Assembly (NCBI GenBank): GCA_025934775.1
Contig: JAICWO010000011.1
Span: 62,001-126,000 of the forward strand
Direction of reading: 5' to 3'
Length of the DNA: 64,000 bases
Source of the DNA: Gemmatimonadaceae bacterium
Lineage (GTDB): Bacteria; Gemmatimonadota; Gemmatimonadetes; Gemmatimonadales; Gemmatimonadaceae
Shown: positions 18,005 through 26,015 of the stretch, piece after piece
How positions within the stretch are numbered: position 1 is the stretch's first letter
Layout: each line of letters starts with the position of its first letter
Notes under the pieces: generated by a model
Database searches by the model: none
Seen by the model: only the letters and a program-made list of their open reading frames with translations
What the model was told of the DNA's origin: nothing
Translations under genes and position numbers: made by a program

Positions 18005-18805
18005 ATGCGCGTCCCCGCCCCGCGTGGAGTGGTCATCTCGCTGCTGCTGTTTGCGGCGCTGCTTCCCGTCGCGCCGGTCCTGCTCGTGCGTTCCGCCTCC
18101 GCGCAGCAGCCTGACAGCGCTCGCCGCGACAGTCTGCCGGCGACCCTGATCGGGCACGTCGTGGACAGTGCCGGGGCGGCGATCGCCGGCGCCGAGATCT
18201 CGCTGCTCAGAAACGACCAGGTCCGCGCGGTCACCAACGACTCCGGCGCGTTCCGGCTCAATGGCGTGCCGTCGGGATCGAACGTCTTCGCGGTGCGTCG
18301 CATTGGCTATCAGGCGGCCACATTCACGGCGGTGCTCAAGCCCGGTCGTGTGTCGCGCGCCAACTTTCCCTTGAGCATCATGGTGCAGGCGCTCGCGCCG
18401 GTGCAGGTGTCGGACACCGCGGTCGTGTCCCACTGGCTCGACGAGTTCAATGCGCGCAAGGCGCAGCATCGCGGCACGTTCATCACGCGCGAGCAGATCG
18501 TCGCCGCCAACGACCGCATGGGTTCGGACATCCTGCGCACCATTCCGGGCGTGCGGGTCACGCAGAACCGCACCGGCAGCACCATCGTGCTGTTCACACG
18601 CACCACGACGCGCCCCTGTCTGCCCACGATGTACGTGCAGGGCATGCCGTACACCGGCCAGCTCGACGACTTCAACGCCGACGACATCGAGGCGGCGGAA
18701 GTCTACATCGGCGTGTCCGAGATTCCGCCGGAGTTCGACCGCGGCAACAAGGGCATCTGCGGGGTCGTGTCGCTCTGGATGCGCGATCCCCGCCGGAAGC
18801 CCTGA
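18005..18805 (+). CDS. Secreted carboxypeptidase-regulatory-like plus TonB-plug protein
   Basis: 266 aa. A signal peptide (hydrophobic residues 9-30, cleavage likely after ASA) is followed by a carboxypeptidase-regulatory-like beta domain (LIGHVVDSAGAAIAGAEISL, TNDSGAFRLNGVP) at about 45-125. A TonB-receptor plug-like segment follows at about 150-255 (ILRTIPGVRVTQNRTGSTIVL, PTMYVQGMPY, DIEAAEVYIG). No beta-barrel follows, so it cannot be a transporter by itself. The final GICGVVSLWMRDP holds a cysteine that could pair with C199. It may dock to another outer membrane protein; partner unknown. Confidence 0.75.
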   Translation: MRVPAPRGVVISLLLFAALLPVAPVLLVRSASAQQPDSARRDSLPATLIGHVVDSAGAAIAGAEISLLRNDQVRAVTNDSGAFRLNGVPSGSNVFAVRRIGYQAATFTAVLKPGRVSRANFPLSIMVQALAPVQVSDTAVVSHWLDEFNARKAQHRGTFITREQIVAANDRMGSDILRTIPGVRVTQNRTGSTIVLFTRTTTRPCLPTMYVQGMPYTGQLDDFNADDIEAAEVYIGVSEIPPEFDRGNKGICGVVSLWMRDPRRKP

Positions 18806-18822
18806 CCCGCGGCCGATCTCCG

Positions 18823-20145
18823 TTAGAAAACCAGCATCAACGGATTCTCGATCAGACGCCGCAGCGTCTGGAGGAACGCGGCGCCGACCGCGCCGTCCAC
18901 CGCCCGATGGTCGCAGCTCATCGTGACGCGCACGCGCTTCTCCACCGCTGTGCCGCCGGCGGCGGGCACGACCACGTCCTGTGCCGTGCCGATCGCGAGG
19001 ATCGCGACTTCCGGCGGATTGATGATCGCCGTGAACTGGTCGATGCCGAACATGCCGAGGTTCGAGATCGAGAACGTCGAGCCGGTGTATTCCTCCGGCT
19101 TGAGCTTTCGCTCGCGCGCGCGCTTCGCGAGCTCCTTGGCCTCGCGCGAGATCTCGCGCATGCGCTTCTGGTCGGCGTCGAAGATCACGGGGACGATCAA
19201 TCCATCCGGCGTGGCCACGGCCATGCCGAGGTGCACGCGATTGTAGTATCGGATCTTGTCGCCGAGCCAGTGGGCGTTCACCTCGGGGTGCTGCGACAGC
19301 GCGGTCGCGACGGCTTTCATCAGCACGTCGTTCACCGAGACCTTGAACTCGTCGCCCATCTCCGCCATCGCGGCGCGCATTTCGGTCACGCGCGTCAGAT
19401 CGTACTCGGCCGTGAGATAGAACGTGGGGATCGGACCGATCGATTCGGCGAGGCGCTTGGCGATGGTCTTCCGGATCTGCGTGAGCGCGACGTCCTCGTA
19501 GTCCGCGCCCGTGCGCGCGACCCGCACCGACGGCTGCGCCGCCGAAGGCGCCGCGGCGGCAGATTCGACGTCGCGTTTGATGATCCGGCCGCCCGGTCCC
19601 GAGCCGCGCACCTGCGATAGATCGAGGCCGCGATCCGACGCCATGCGGCGGGCGAGCGGGGAAGAGCGCAGCTGACCGCCATTTCCGCTCGCCGGCGACG
19701 GCTGACCCTGCGTGGGAATGGCTGGCGGACCGGCCGGAGTCTTCTGCTCGGGCGGCGCCGACGCTTCGCCCTGTGATTGCGCGGGTCGCTGCGGGACGGA
19801 CGTCGCGCCGGCGCTCTCCTGCGTCTTGGCGACGACTTCAGCGGGCGGCTTCGCGCCGCCGGCAGCCGCGCCGCCGGCTTCGCTCACGAGCGCGTCGATG
19901 TTCTCGTCCGGGGCAGCGATGACGCCGACCAGCGAGCCGACCGGACGCGACTCATTCTCGCCGACGAGTCGTTTGCGCAGCACGCCGTCGCCGCGCGCGA
20001 CGAGCTCCATGATCGCCTTGTCGGTCTCGACCTCGGCGAGCGGCTCGCCGCTCTTCACGGCGTCGCCTTCGTTCTTGAGCCATTTGACGAGGCGCCCCTC
20101 CTCCATCGTGGGCGAGAGCGCCTCCATGAAGATCTTCGTTGCCAT
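18823..20145 (-). CDS. aceF: Pyruvate dehydrogenase E2, dihydrolipoyl acetyltransferase
   Basis: The core of the pyruvate dehydrogenase complex. A lipoyl domain occupies residues 1-75 with the lipoylated lysine in ETDKAIMEL (K43), then an Ala/Pro linker. The peripheral subunit-binding domain is SPLARRMASDRGLDLSQV...GGRIIKRDVE, near 155-195, and the catalytic acetyltransferase domain ends in SCDHRAVDGAVGA with the active-site His. At 440 aa it has one lipoyl domain. It is the third gene of lipA-pdhA-pdhB-aceF. Its ATG has no purine-rich ribosome site: the bases just upstream are the pyrimidine-rich arm of palindrome C. Confidence 0.94.
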   Translation of the reverse strand: MATKIFMEALSPTMEEGRLVKWLKNEGDAVKSGEPLAEVETDKAIMELVARGDGVLRKRLVGENESRPVGSLVGVIAAPDENIDALVSEAGGAAAGGAKPPAEVVAKTQESAGATSVPQRPAQSQGEASAPPEQKTPAGPPAIPTQGQPSPASGNGGQLRSSPLARRMASDRGLDLSQVRGSGPGGRIIKRDVESAAAAPSAAQPSVRVARTGADYEDVALTQIRKTIAKRLAESIGPIPTFYLTAEYDLTRVTEMRAAMAEMGDEFKVSVNDVLMKAVATALSQHPEVNAHWLGDKIRYYNRVHLGMAVATPDGLIVPVIFDADQKRMREISREAKELAKRARERKLKPEEYTGSTFSISNLGMFGIDQFTAIINPPEVAILAIGTAQDVVVPAAGGTAVEKRVRVTMSCDHRAVDGAVGAAFLQTLRRLIENPLMLVF

Positions 20146-20151
20146 AAGAGC

Positions 20152-20236
20152 TGAGAGTAGAGAGTGGAGATTGGAGAGGGGAGATTGAAGCGCGAGAGTG
20201 TGCCGCTACTCTCTACTCTCCATTCTCCACTCTCTG
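20152..20236. repeat. Intergenic imperfect palindrome C (GGAGAGT words)
   Basis: The segment from 20159, AGAGAGTGGAGATTGGAGAG, matches the reverse complement of the right arm ending 20235 at 24 of 28 positions. The loop is about 20 bases. It fills the whole gap between the aceF start codon (20145) and the pdhB stop codon (20238). Confidence 0.85.
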
Positions 20237-20237
20237 C

Positions 20238-21218
20238 CTACTCCAGGTACATGACTTTGCGTACGGCCGCGATCGTTTTCGCGGCATCGGGTTTGGCGGC
20301 GCGTTCGAGATTCTTGGCGTACGGCATCGGGACGTCGGCCTGGTGCACCCGGTACACGGGCGCGTCGAGGAGATCGAAGCACTCGCGCTGCACGTAGTCG
20401 ACCACTTGTGCGCCGATGCCGGCGAGCTCCCAGCCTTCCTCGAGCACGACGCATCGGTTGGTCTTCTCGACCGACGCCTTGATCGCGTCCACGTCCATCG
20501 GGCGTACGGTGCGCAGGTCGACGACGTCGACGTGAATGCCGTCCTTGGCGAGCTGGTCGGCGACCTGCATCGCGACGAGCGCCATCTTACCGTTCGTGAC
20601 GATCGTGCAGTCGTCGCCTTCGCGCTTGAGATCGGCCTTGCCGATCGGGATCACGTACTCTTCCTCGGGCACTTCGCCCTTGGTGTTATACAGCATCTCG
20701 CCCTCGAGGAAGCACACCGGATTGTCGTCGCGGATGGCGGCCTTGAGCAGCCCCTTGGCATCGTACGGCGTACCCGGCGTGACGACCTTGAGGCCGGGGA
20801 TGTGCGCGAGCCACGACTCGAATGACTGGGAGTGCTGCGCCGAGAGCTGCAGCGCCGCGCCGTTGGGGCCGCGGAAGACGATCGGAACGTTGAACTGGCC
20901 GCCTGACATGTACAACAGCTTGGCGGCCGAGTTGAGCACCTGGTCGAGCGCGAGGACGGCGAAGTTCCACGTCATGAATTCGATGATCGGCCGCAAGCCG
21001 ACCATCGCGGCCCCGACGCCGACGCCGGCGAACCCGAGCTCGGTGATCGGCGTGTCGACGACGCGCATCTCGCCGAATTCCTGGAGCAGCCCTTTAGAAA
21101 CCTTGTATGCGCCCTGGTACACCGCGACTTCCTCGCCCATGAGGAATACGCGGTCGTCGCGCTGCATCTCTTCGCGCAGCGCCTGGTTGAGGGCGTCTCT
21201 GTACGTGATTACCGGCAT
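20238..21218 (-). CDS. pdhB: Pyruvate dehydrogenase E1 component beta subunit
   Basis: The beta chain of heterotetrameric E1, which decarboxylates pyruvate with thiamine diphosphate. It starts MPVITYRDALNQALREEM at ATG 21218, followed by FLMGEEVAVYQGAYKVSKGL, DTPITELGFAGVGVGAAM and VFRGPNGAA, and ends in the transketolase C-terminal domain (DVVDLRTVRPMD, VVLEEGWELAGIGAQV). 326 aa is normal. Only eight bases separate it from the pdhA stop. The adjacent downstream gap to aceF is entirely palindrome C. Confidence 0.95.
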   Translation of the reverse strand: MPVITYRDALNQALREEMQRDDRVFLMGEEVAVYQGAYKVSKGLLQEFGEMRVVDTPITELGFAGVGVGAAMVGLRPIIEFMTWNFAVLALDQVLNSAAKLLYMSGGQFNVPIVFRGPNGAALQLSAQHSQSFESWLAHIPGLKVVTPGTPYDAKGLLKAAIRDDNPVCFLEGEMLYNTKGEVPEEEYVIPIGKADLKREGDDCTIVTNGKMALVAMQVADQLAKDGIHVDVVDLRTVRPMDVDAIKASVEKTNRCVVLEEGWELAGIGAQVVDYVQRECFDLLDAPVYRVHQADVPMPYAKNLERAAKPDAAKTIAAVRKVMYLE

Positions 21219-21226
21219 TGTCGTGA

Positions 21227-22261
21227 TCAGTCGGCCGCGACGGCTTCCGCCGCCGCATCGCTCGTCGTGTCGACGAGCACGTTCTCGAAGAGGGCCTCGA
21301 GCGGAGGCTCGGGGCTGGCGTCGGCGAAATCCCAGGCGTCCTGCACGGTGGCTTTGATCGCGTCGTCCAGCTTGTGCAGGTCGTCTTCGGTGAGCTCTCC
21401 CTGCTCCTGCATGTGCATGCGGAGGAGCATGATCGGATCGCGCTTCATGTACTCGTCGAGCTCCGCCTTGGAGCGGTACGTGCCGCTCACCGCATCGGAC
21501 ATCGAGTGGCCCATGAAGCGGTACGTGCGGATCTCGAGCAGCGTCGGCAGCGACTCCGTCCGCGCGCGGTCGACGCACTCCTGCATCGCCGCGCGGACCG
21601 CGAAGACGTCCTGTCCGTCGCACACGGCGCGCGGAATGTTGTACGACGCGCCGCGCTCGTAGATGTCGTGGATGGCCGACGCCCGCTCGAGCGCCGTCCC
21701 CATGCCATATCTGTTATTCTCGATCACATATACGACGGGAAGCTTCCAGAGCCCCGCCATGTTCAGCGCCTCGTGGAACGCGCCGGTGTTCACGACCGAC
21801 TCGCCCATGAAGCAGATGCACACCTGGTCGCCGCCGCGATACTTGATCGCGAAGCCGACGCCGGTGCCGAGCGGCACGTGCGCCCCGACGATGCCGTGGC
21901 CGCCGAGGAAATTCAGGCTCTTGTCGAACATGTGCATCGAGCCGCCCTTGCCGTGCGCGCAGCCGTCGACGCGGCCGAACAGCTCGGCCATCACCGCCCG
22001 CGGATTCATCCCGCGCGCGAGCGCCTGCCCGTGGTCGCGATAGGTGGTGATGATGTAGTCGTCGGGGCGGAGCACCGAGAGCGATCCCGTGCTCACCGCT
22101 TCCTGGCCGATGTACAAATGACAGAAGCCGCCGATCTTGCCGAGCGCGTAGGCTTCGGCGCACCGCTCCTCGAACCGGCGCTGCAGCAGCATCGAATGCA
22201 GCAGCTCGCGATTTAGTTCAGCGTCGGAGCGAATCGTTTGTTCGGGTTTCTTTTTCGCCAT
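21227..22261 (-). CDS. pdhA: Pyruvate dehydrogenase E1 component alpha subunit
   Basis: Binds thiamine diphosphate and pairs with PdhB. The YRDHGQALARGM block, HGKGGSMHMFD and GGHGIVGAHVPLGTG are standard. The thiamine/magnesium motif, normally GDG...N, reads G153-E154-S155 followed by VVNTGAFHEALNMA, so the usual acidic ligand Asp is a Glu. RYGMGTALERASA and the phosphorylation-loop-like GHSMSDAVSGTYR follow. 344 aa from ATG 22261. The upstream gap to lipA is filled by palindrome D, so its start codon is preceded by pyrimidine-rich sequence rather than a ribosome site. Confidence 0.94.
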   Translation of the reverse strand: MAKKKPEQTIRSDAELNRELLHSMLLQRRFEERCAEAYALGKIGGFCHLYIGQEAVSTGSLSVLRPDDYIITTYRDHGQALARGMNPRAVMAELFGRVDGCAHGKGGSMHMFDKSLNFLGGHGIVGAHVPLGTGVGFAIKYRGGDQVCICFMGESVVNTGAFHEALNMAGLWKLPVVYVIENNRYGMGTALERASAIHDIYERGASYNIPRAVCDGQDVFAVRAAMQECVDRARTESLPTLLEIRTYRFMGHSMSDAVSGTYRSKAELDEYMKRDPIMLLRMHMQEQGELTEDDLHKLDDAIKATVQDAWDFADASPEPPLEALFENVLVDTTSDAAAEAVAAD

Positions 22262-22273
22262 AGAAAAGAGATT

Positions 22274-22342
22274 GGAGAGTGGAGAGCGGATCGTGGAGAG
22301 GACATGGTGTATCGACGCTCCACGCTCCTCGCTCTACTCTCT
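22274..22342. repeat. Intergenic imperfect palindrome D (GGAGAGT words)
   Basis: 22274-22300 (GGAGAGTGGAGAGCGGATCG...) matches the reverse complement of 22316-22342 at 21 of 27 positions. It sits in the 86-base gap between the pdhA start (22261) and the lipA stop (22348), five or six bases from the lipA stop. Confidence 0.8.
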
Positions 22343-22347
22343 GTGGT

Positions 22348-23256
22348 CTACACTCCCGCCGCCTGGACCTGCTCCCAGGCGTGATAGCTCGAGCGCACGA
22401 GCGGGCCGGATTCGACGTGCCGAAAGCCCAATGCCATGCCGATCTCGTACATGCGCCGGAACTCTTCGGGCGTCACGTAGCGGTCGAGTGGGATGTGCGA
22501 GTCCGACGGCCGGAGGTACTGGCCGAGCGTGAGGATGTCCACGTCGACGTCGCGCAGATCGCGCATCACGAGCTCCACTTCCTCGAGCGTCTCACCCATG
22601 CCGAGAATGATCCCGGTCTTGGTCGGGATGTGCGGCGCGATGCGCTTGGCCGCGCGAAAGATGCTCATCACGCGCTCGTAGCGGCCGCCGGGGCGGCAGC
22701 GCTTGTACAAGCGCGGAACGGTCTCGGTGTTGTGATTGTAAATGTCCGGCCCGGCCTCGAGCACCGTCCGAATCGAGTCTTCGCTGCCCTGGAAGTCGGG
22801 CACGAGCACCTCGACCGAGCAGTCCGGGAGGCGCTCTTTGATCTGCCGGATCGTCTCGGCGAAAATGTATGCGCCGAAGTCGGGGAGATCGTCGCGATCG
22901 ACCGAGGTGATCACTGCGTGGCGGAGCTTCATCTGGCCGATGGCGTCAGCCACGCGCGACGGCTCTTCGATGTCGTACTTGGGCGGCTTGCCGTGCGAAA
23001 CCGCGCAATACGCGCAGTTCCGCGTGCACACGTCACCCAGGATCATGAACGTCGCGGTTCCGTGCTCCCAACACTCGCCGACGTTCGGGCAATGCGCCTC
23101 TTCGCAGACCGTGTGGAGGTCGAGCTGGCGCATCAGCTGCTTCAGGTGCAGGTACTGCGGGCTGCCCGGGGCCTTGACCTTGAGCCAGGACGGCTTGCGC
23201 TCAGGGAGCGGCTGTACGCGATGGCGGCCGGTAATCTGATATAGGGTCTCGCCCAT
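22348..23256 (-). CDS. lipA: Lipoyl synthase
   Basis: A radical SAM enzyme that inserts two sulphurs into protein-bound octanoate. The auxiliary cluster motif CEEAHCPNVGEC is at C51, C56 and C62. The radical SAM motif CTRNCAYC is at C77, C81 and C84. The C-terminal RSSYHA serine ligates the auxiliary cluster. 302 aa. I prefer ATG 23256 over GTG 23265. It heads the pyruvate dehydrogenase run, which supplies the lipoyl groups that E2 needs next to the genes that need them. Confidence 0.96.
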   Translation of the reverse strand: MGETLYQITGRHRVQPLPERKPSWLKVKAPGSPQYLHLKQLMRQLDLHTVCEEAHCPNVGECWEHGTATFMILGDVCTRNCAYCAVSHGKPPKYDIEEPSRVADAIGQMKLRHAVITSVDRDDLPDFGAYIFAETIRQIKERLPDCSVEVLVPDFQGSEDSIRTVLEAGPDIYNHNTETVPRLYKRCRPGGRYERVMSIFRAAKRIAPHIPTKTGIILGMGETLEEVELVMRDLRDVDVDILTLGQYLRPSDSHIPLDRYVTPEEFRRMYEIGMALGFRHVESGPLVRSSYHAWEQVQAAGV

Positions 23257-23401
23257 GGGTCTCACGGCGAATCAATGTCGTGCGGAGCGCTTCGGAGACG
23301 CCAACGCGGCGGTCTGTCGAGAGCGGAAGTCGTTCAGCAGCCGTAATCTAGCCCTGCTCGGAAGCGGTCGGTAGCGTTGAATAACCCATTATTTGTCGGG
23401 T

Positions 23402-23428
23402 AAAAGGTTAGTATCGAAACGATACTTA
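23402..23428 (-). terminator. Weak terminator-like hairpin at the thiO stop
   Basis: AGTATCG (23410-23416) and CGATACT (23420-23426) form a perfect seven-base stem with a three-base AAA loop, overlapping the thiO stop codon. On the minus strand TTTT follows four bases later. It separates thiO from lipA. Confidence 0.45.
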
Positions 23429-24511
23429 ATCGGCGACGAACCGCTCGATACTGAACGGCCTGAGATCGTACGGCCCAGGCGTGCCCGCGAGCAACGCAGC
23501 CACGGCGACGGCGGTCGCTGGCGCGAGGAGGATGCCATTCTTCGAGTGGCCGCACGCGTAGACGATGCGAGGCTCGTCCGGGTCGAGTCCGATGATGGGC
23601 AGCATGTCGGGCGTAACCGGCCGCAGGCCCGCCCATGCGCGTACTTGGTCTGCCTCGCCAAGCGCAGGACAGAGTGCGGCCGCGGCTGCGCGAAGCCGCT
23701 CCGCCGTGGCCCAGTCGGTCGACGTGTCGTAGCCCGCACGCTCCAGCGTCGAGCCCACCAGCGTCTCGCGCGCACGGGGCACGACGTACACACCGTTCCC
23801 GACGACCGGATGGCGGAGCGGTGTGGCGCCGATGGCGATCATCTGCCCCTTCGCGGGCTCGACGGGGATGGACCGCGGCAGACCAGCGATCGTCGACGTC
23901 CACGCGCCCGCGGCGAGCACGGTGGAGCGCGCGTGAAGCCGACTTCCACTCTCTGTGGTTGCCACGATCCCGTCGCGCCGCACTTCGATGCTCACGACCG
24001 CGTCGGTCCGCAAACCGTGTGAGCCCAGCGCGACCATAGTCGCAGCGCGGAGCGCGTGCGTGAGCCGCTCGTTGTCGATCGATCCATCGCGCGGATAGAT
24101 CGTGGTTCCGTGCGGCGCCACGAGCCGGGGCTCCAGTGCTCGCGTCTCCGCAGTCGAGAGCTCGTGCGCGGGGGCGTCAACGAGAGCGGACTCGCCGCCG
24201 CGCACGACGAGCAGGCCTTCGACGACGTGAAGGTCCGGCGCGACGTCGCGCAGTGACTGGACGAAGCCCGGATAGAGAGCAAGGCTCGAGTCGAAGAACG
24301 CTTGGGCGGGAGCGCCGAACGGATCGAGGGAAGGCGCGAGTAGCCCGCCCGCGGCGATTGACGCGACGCCCGGCCGCTGCGCGCCGACGACCATGCAGTC
24401 GGCTCCAGAACGCGCCAGCTCCAAGGCGATTGACAGACCGATCACGCCGTCGCCGATTACGAGCACGTCAGCCGACGTCACAGCGCTTGGGCCGTCGCGC
24501 GCGTCAATCAT
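23426..24511 (-). CDS. thiO: FAD-dependent glycine/D-amino-acid oxidase, ThiO-like
   Basis: 361 aa. An N-terminal FAD fold (VLVIGDGVIGLSIALELARSG) is followed by the DAO-family GGLLAPSLDP block, a mid-region PRDGSIDNERLTHAL and the C-terminal ARAWAGLRPVTPDMLPIIG plus GHSKNGILLAPATA that close the flavin site. ThiO oxidises glycine to the imine used in thiazole synthesis. No thi genes or thiamine riboswitch (CTGAGA...ACCTGA) are seen here, so a general amino-acid oxidase role remains possible. It is divergent from the small membrane protein at 24610. Confidence 0.8.
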   Translation of the reverse strand: MIDARDGPSAVTSADVLVIGDGVIGLSIALELARSGADCMVVGAQRPGVASIAAGGLLAPSLDPFGAPAQAFFDSSLALYPGFVQSLRDVAPDLHVVEGLLVVRGGESALVDAPAHELSTAETRALEPRLVAPHGTTIYPRDGSIDNERLTHALRAATMVALGSHGLRTDAVVSIEVRRDGIVATTESGSRLHARSTVLAAGAWTSTIAGLPRSIPVEPAKGQMIAIGATPLRHPVVGNGVYVVPRARETLVGSTLERAGYDTSTDWATAERLRAAAAALCPALGEADQVRAWAGLRPVTPDMLPIIGLDPDEPRIVYACGHSKNGILLAPATAVAVAALLAGTPGPYDLRPFSIERFVAD

Positions 24512-24609
24512 GGTGAGCTCCAGCGAGCCGGACGGCTGAAACCCCCGGATTCGGCGCGCCGTACGGTTGGACGACTAGCAGGACCTTCGACTTTCGGGAG
24601 ATTCCCCGT

Positions 24610-24834
24610 ATGCTCCGCACCATTTTTTCGATCGGGCTGTTCGCCGTGCTCGGTCTCATCGCCCTCAAGTTCATCTTCGGAATCTTCGGTTTCGCGATTG
24701 GCCTGTTCATGTGGCTGCTCTTCGCGGCGCTCAAAGTCGCACTGGTCGGACTCGTGATCTACTTCATCATTCGCATCGTGAGCCCGGATACGGCGCGGCG
24801 GCTGAGAGAGCGCTGGTCGGGGCCGTCGATGTAA
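24610..24834 (+). CDS. Small two-helix membrane protein
   Basis: 74 aa, almost entirely hydrophobic. The helices are at about residues 5-30 (FSIGLFAVLGLIALKFIFGIFGFAIG) and 32-57, followed by a basic cytoplasmic tail (RRLRERW). The start ATG 24610 has a GGGAGA ribosome site. No family name can be assigned. It is a single-gene unit closed by a strong terminator. Its promoter region is shared divergently with thiO. Confidence 0.65.
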   Translation: MLRTIFSIGLFAVLGLIALKFIFGIFGFAIGLFMWLLFAALKVALVGLVIYFIIRIVSPDTARRLRERWSGPSM

Positions 24835-24863
24835 GGATCACTGAACGTAGTTGGGAGCGGAAT

Positions 24864-24892
24864 GCGGACGCGCGAAGCGCGTCCGCTTTTTT
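24864..24892 (+). terminator. Intrinsic terminator
   Basis: GCGGACGCGC (24864-24873), GAA and GCGCGTCCGC (24877-24886) form a perfect ten-base stem with a three-base loop followed by TTTTTT. It closes the small membrane protein gene. Confidence 0.92.
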
Positions 24893-24909
24893 GTATGGGT
24901 CGGGGCTCC

Positions 24910-25009
24910 GGTCGCTGTGGTTCGGGGTCGTGAGTAGCGGGTTGTGTGTTGTGCGTTCAAACACCCAGAAGCCGGTACTCGTAACCCACGACAAGCCACC
25001 AAAGCGACC
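24910..25009. repeat. Intergenic imperfect palindrome H (GGTCGCT/GTCGTG words)
   Basis: 24910-24941 (GGTCGCTGTGGTTCGGGGTC...) matches the reverse complement of 24978-25009 at 22 of 32 ungapped positions. It lies between two convergent genes, beyond the terminator of the plus-strand one and 36 bases from the stop of the minus-strand one. It is weaker than the other copies. Confidence 0.55.
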
Positions 25010-25044
25010 AGCGCGCGGAAGCCACTCGCGGTCAGCCAGTGCCG

Positions 25045-25935
25045 TCAACCGCGCGACAACTCGTCCACCACCGCCCATACCAACAGCGGCACCATGATCT
25101 CATGATGCCCCGTGATCTCGTAGCCCTTCCCGCTGTGCAATGTGGGGCGTTGCACGACGTTCATCCGCGGACGGTAATGCCGCTGCATGTCGAGATCGAC
25201 TGACGTGAAAGCGCGCGGGCGGCCGTCGTTCAGATTGCGCGCGATCGTCAGCGCCTTGAGAAAGACCTCGGGCATGATCACGGCGCTGCCGAGATTGAGC
25301 ACCACACCGCCTTCATCGAGATCGACGAGTGATGCGGCGAGGCGACGGAAGTCGCGGTGGCTCGTGTCGCCGATCGCGGCGCCGTTCGCCGCAGGGTGCT
25401 GGTGAATGATCTCGGCGCCGAGCGCGGCGTGCACGGTCGCCGTCACGCCGAAACGATACGCGTTGAGGAGCACGGACAGCTCAGGGTTCGCCAGATCGCC
25501 GCGTTCGTCGAGCGCGCGGGCGAGCGCTTCGCCCATGCCGTAGCCGCCGCTCATTCCGGCGACGAACGCGGCGTTCATCTCGCGCCCCGTCTCGTCGGCC
25601 ATGCCGAACGTGCCGTCTTTGAGTCCCGCGGCGACATCCTCCGACGTCGCGCCAAAGCGCGCCACTTCGTAATCGTGAATCGCCGCCGAGCCGTTCATCC
25701 CGAGGTGCGTGATGATTCCGCGCCGCATCAGATCGACGAGAAGTGGCGCGAGACCGGTCTTGACCACGTGTCCGCCAAGCATCACGACGACGCCACGCTT
25801 CGCGCGGGCCGCGCCCGCGATCGCACGTACGACCGCGCGGAAGTCGCGCGCGACGAGCACGTCGGGGAGCGAGTCGATGAACGCCGCGAACGAATGATCA
25901 TCCTGCGGGGGATGCGCGAACTCGGCGGCGCTCAC
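25045..25935 (-). CDS. Conserved protein of unrecognised family, Rossmann-like
   Basis: 296 aa with distinctive blocks: VVVMLGGHVVKTGLAPLLVDLM, GIITHLGMNGSAAIHDYEVA, GATSEDVAAGL, GGYGMGEALA and GAEIIHQHPAANGAAIGD, ending EITGHHEIMVPLLVWAVVDEL. The glycine-rich loop and alternating beta/alpha pattern suggest a nucleotide-binding Rossmann-type fold, perhaps distantly related to deoxyhypusine synthase; that is only an impression. GTG 25935 is the first permitted start, but no ribosome site precedes it. The frame stays open upstream with plausible protein (SRIRTIPVARRPNK), so the true start may be a non-standard codon further up. It follows the DUF3108 gene on the same strand. Confidence 0.6.
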   Translation of the reverse strand: MSAAEFAHPPQDDHSFAAFIDSLPDVLVARDFRAVVRAIAGAARAKRGVVVMLGGHVVKTGLAPLLVDLMRRGIITHLGMNGSAAIHDYEVARFGATSEDVAAGLKDGTFGMADETGREMNAAFVAGMSGGYGMGEALARALDERGDLANPELSVLLNAYRFGVTATVHAALGAEIIHQHPAANGAAIGDTSHRDFRRLAASLVDLDEGGVVLNLGSAVIMPEVFLKALTIARNLNDGRPRAFTSVDLDMQRHYRPRMNVVQRPTLHSGKGYEITGHHEIMVPLLVWAVVDELSRG

Positions 25936-26015
25936 CTTGTTCGGGCGGCGCGCGACGGGGATGGTGCGAATGCGCGAGAGATCCGCCTCGCGAGTGGATG
26001 GCGGCGGCGGCGTGC

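Noticed and set aside
24512-24609. Thiamine riboswitch before thiO
   Set aside because: No CTGAGA...ACCTGA core.
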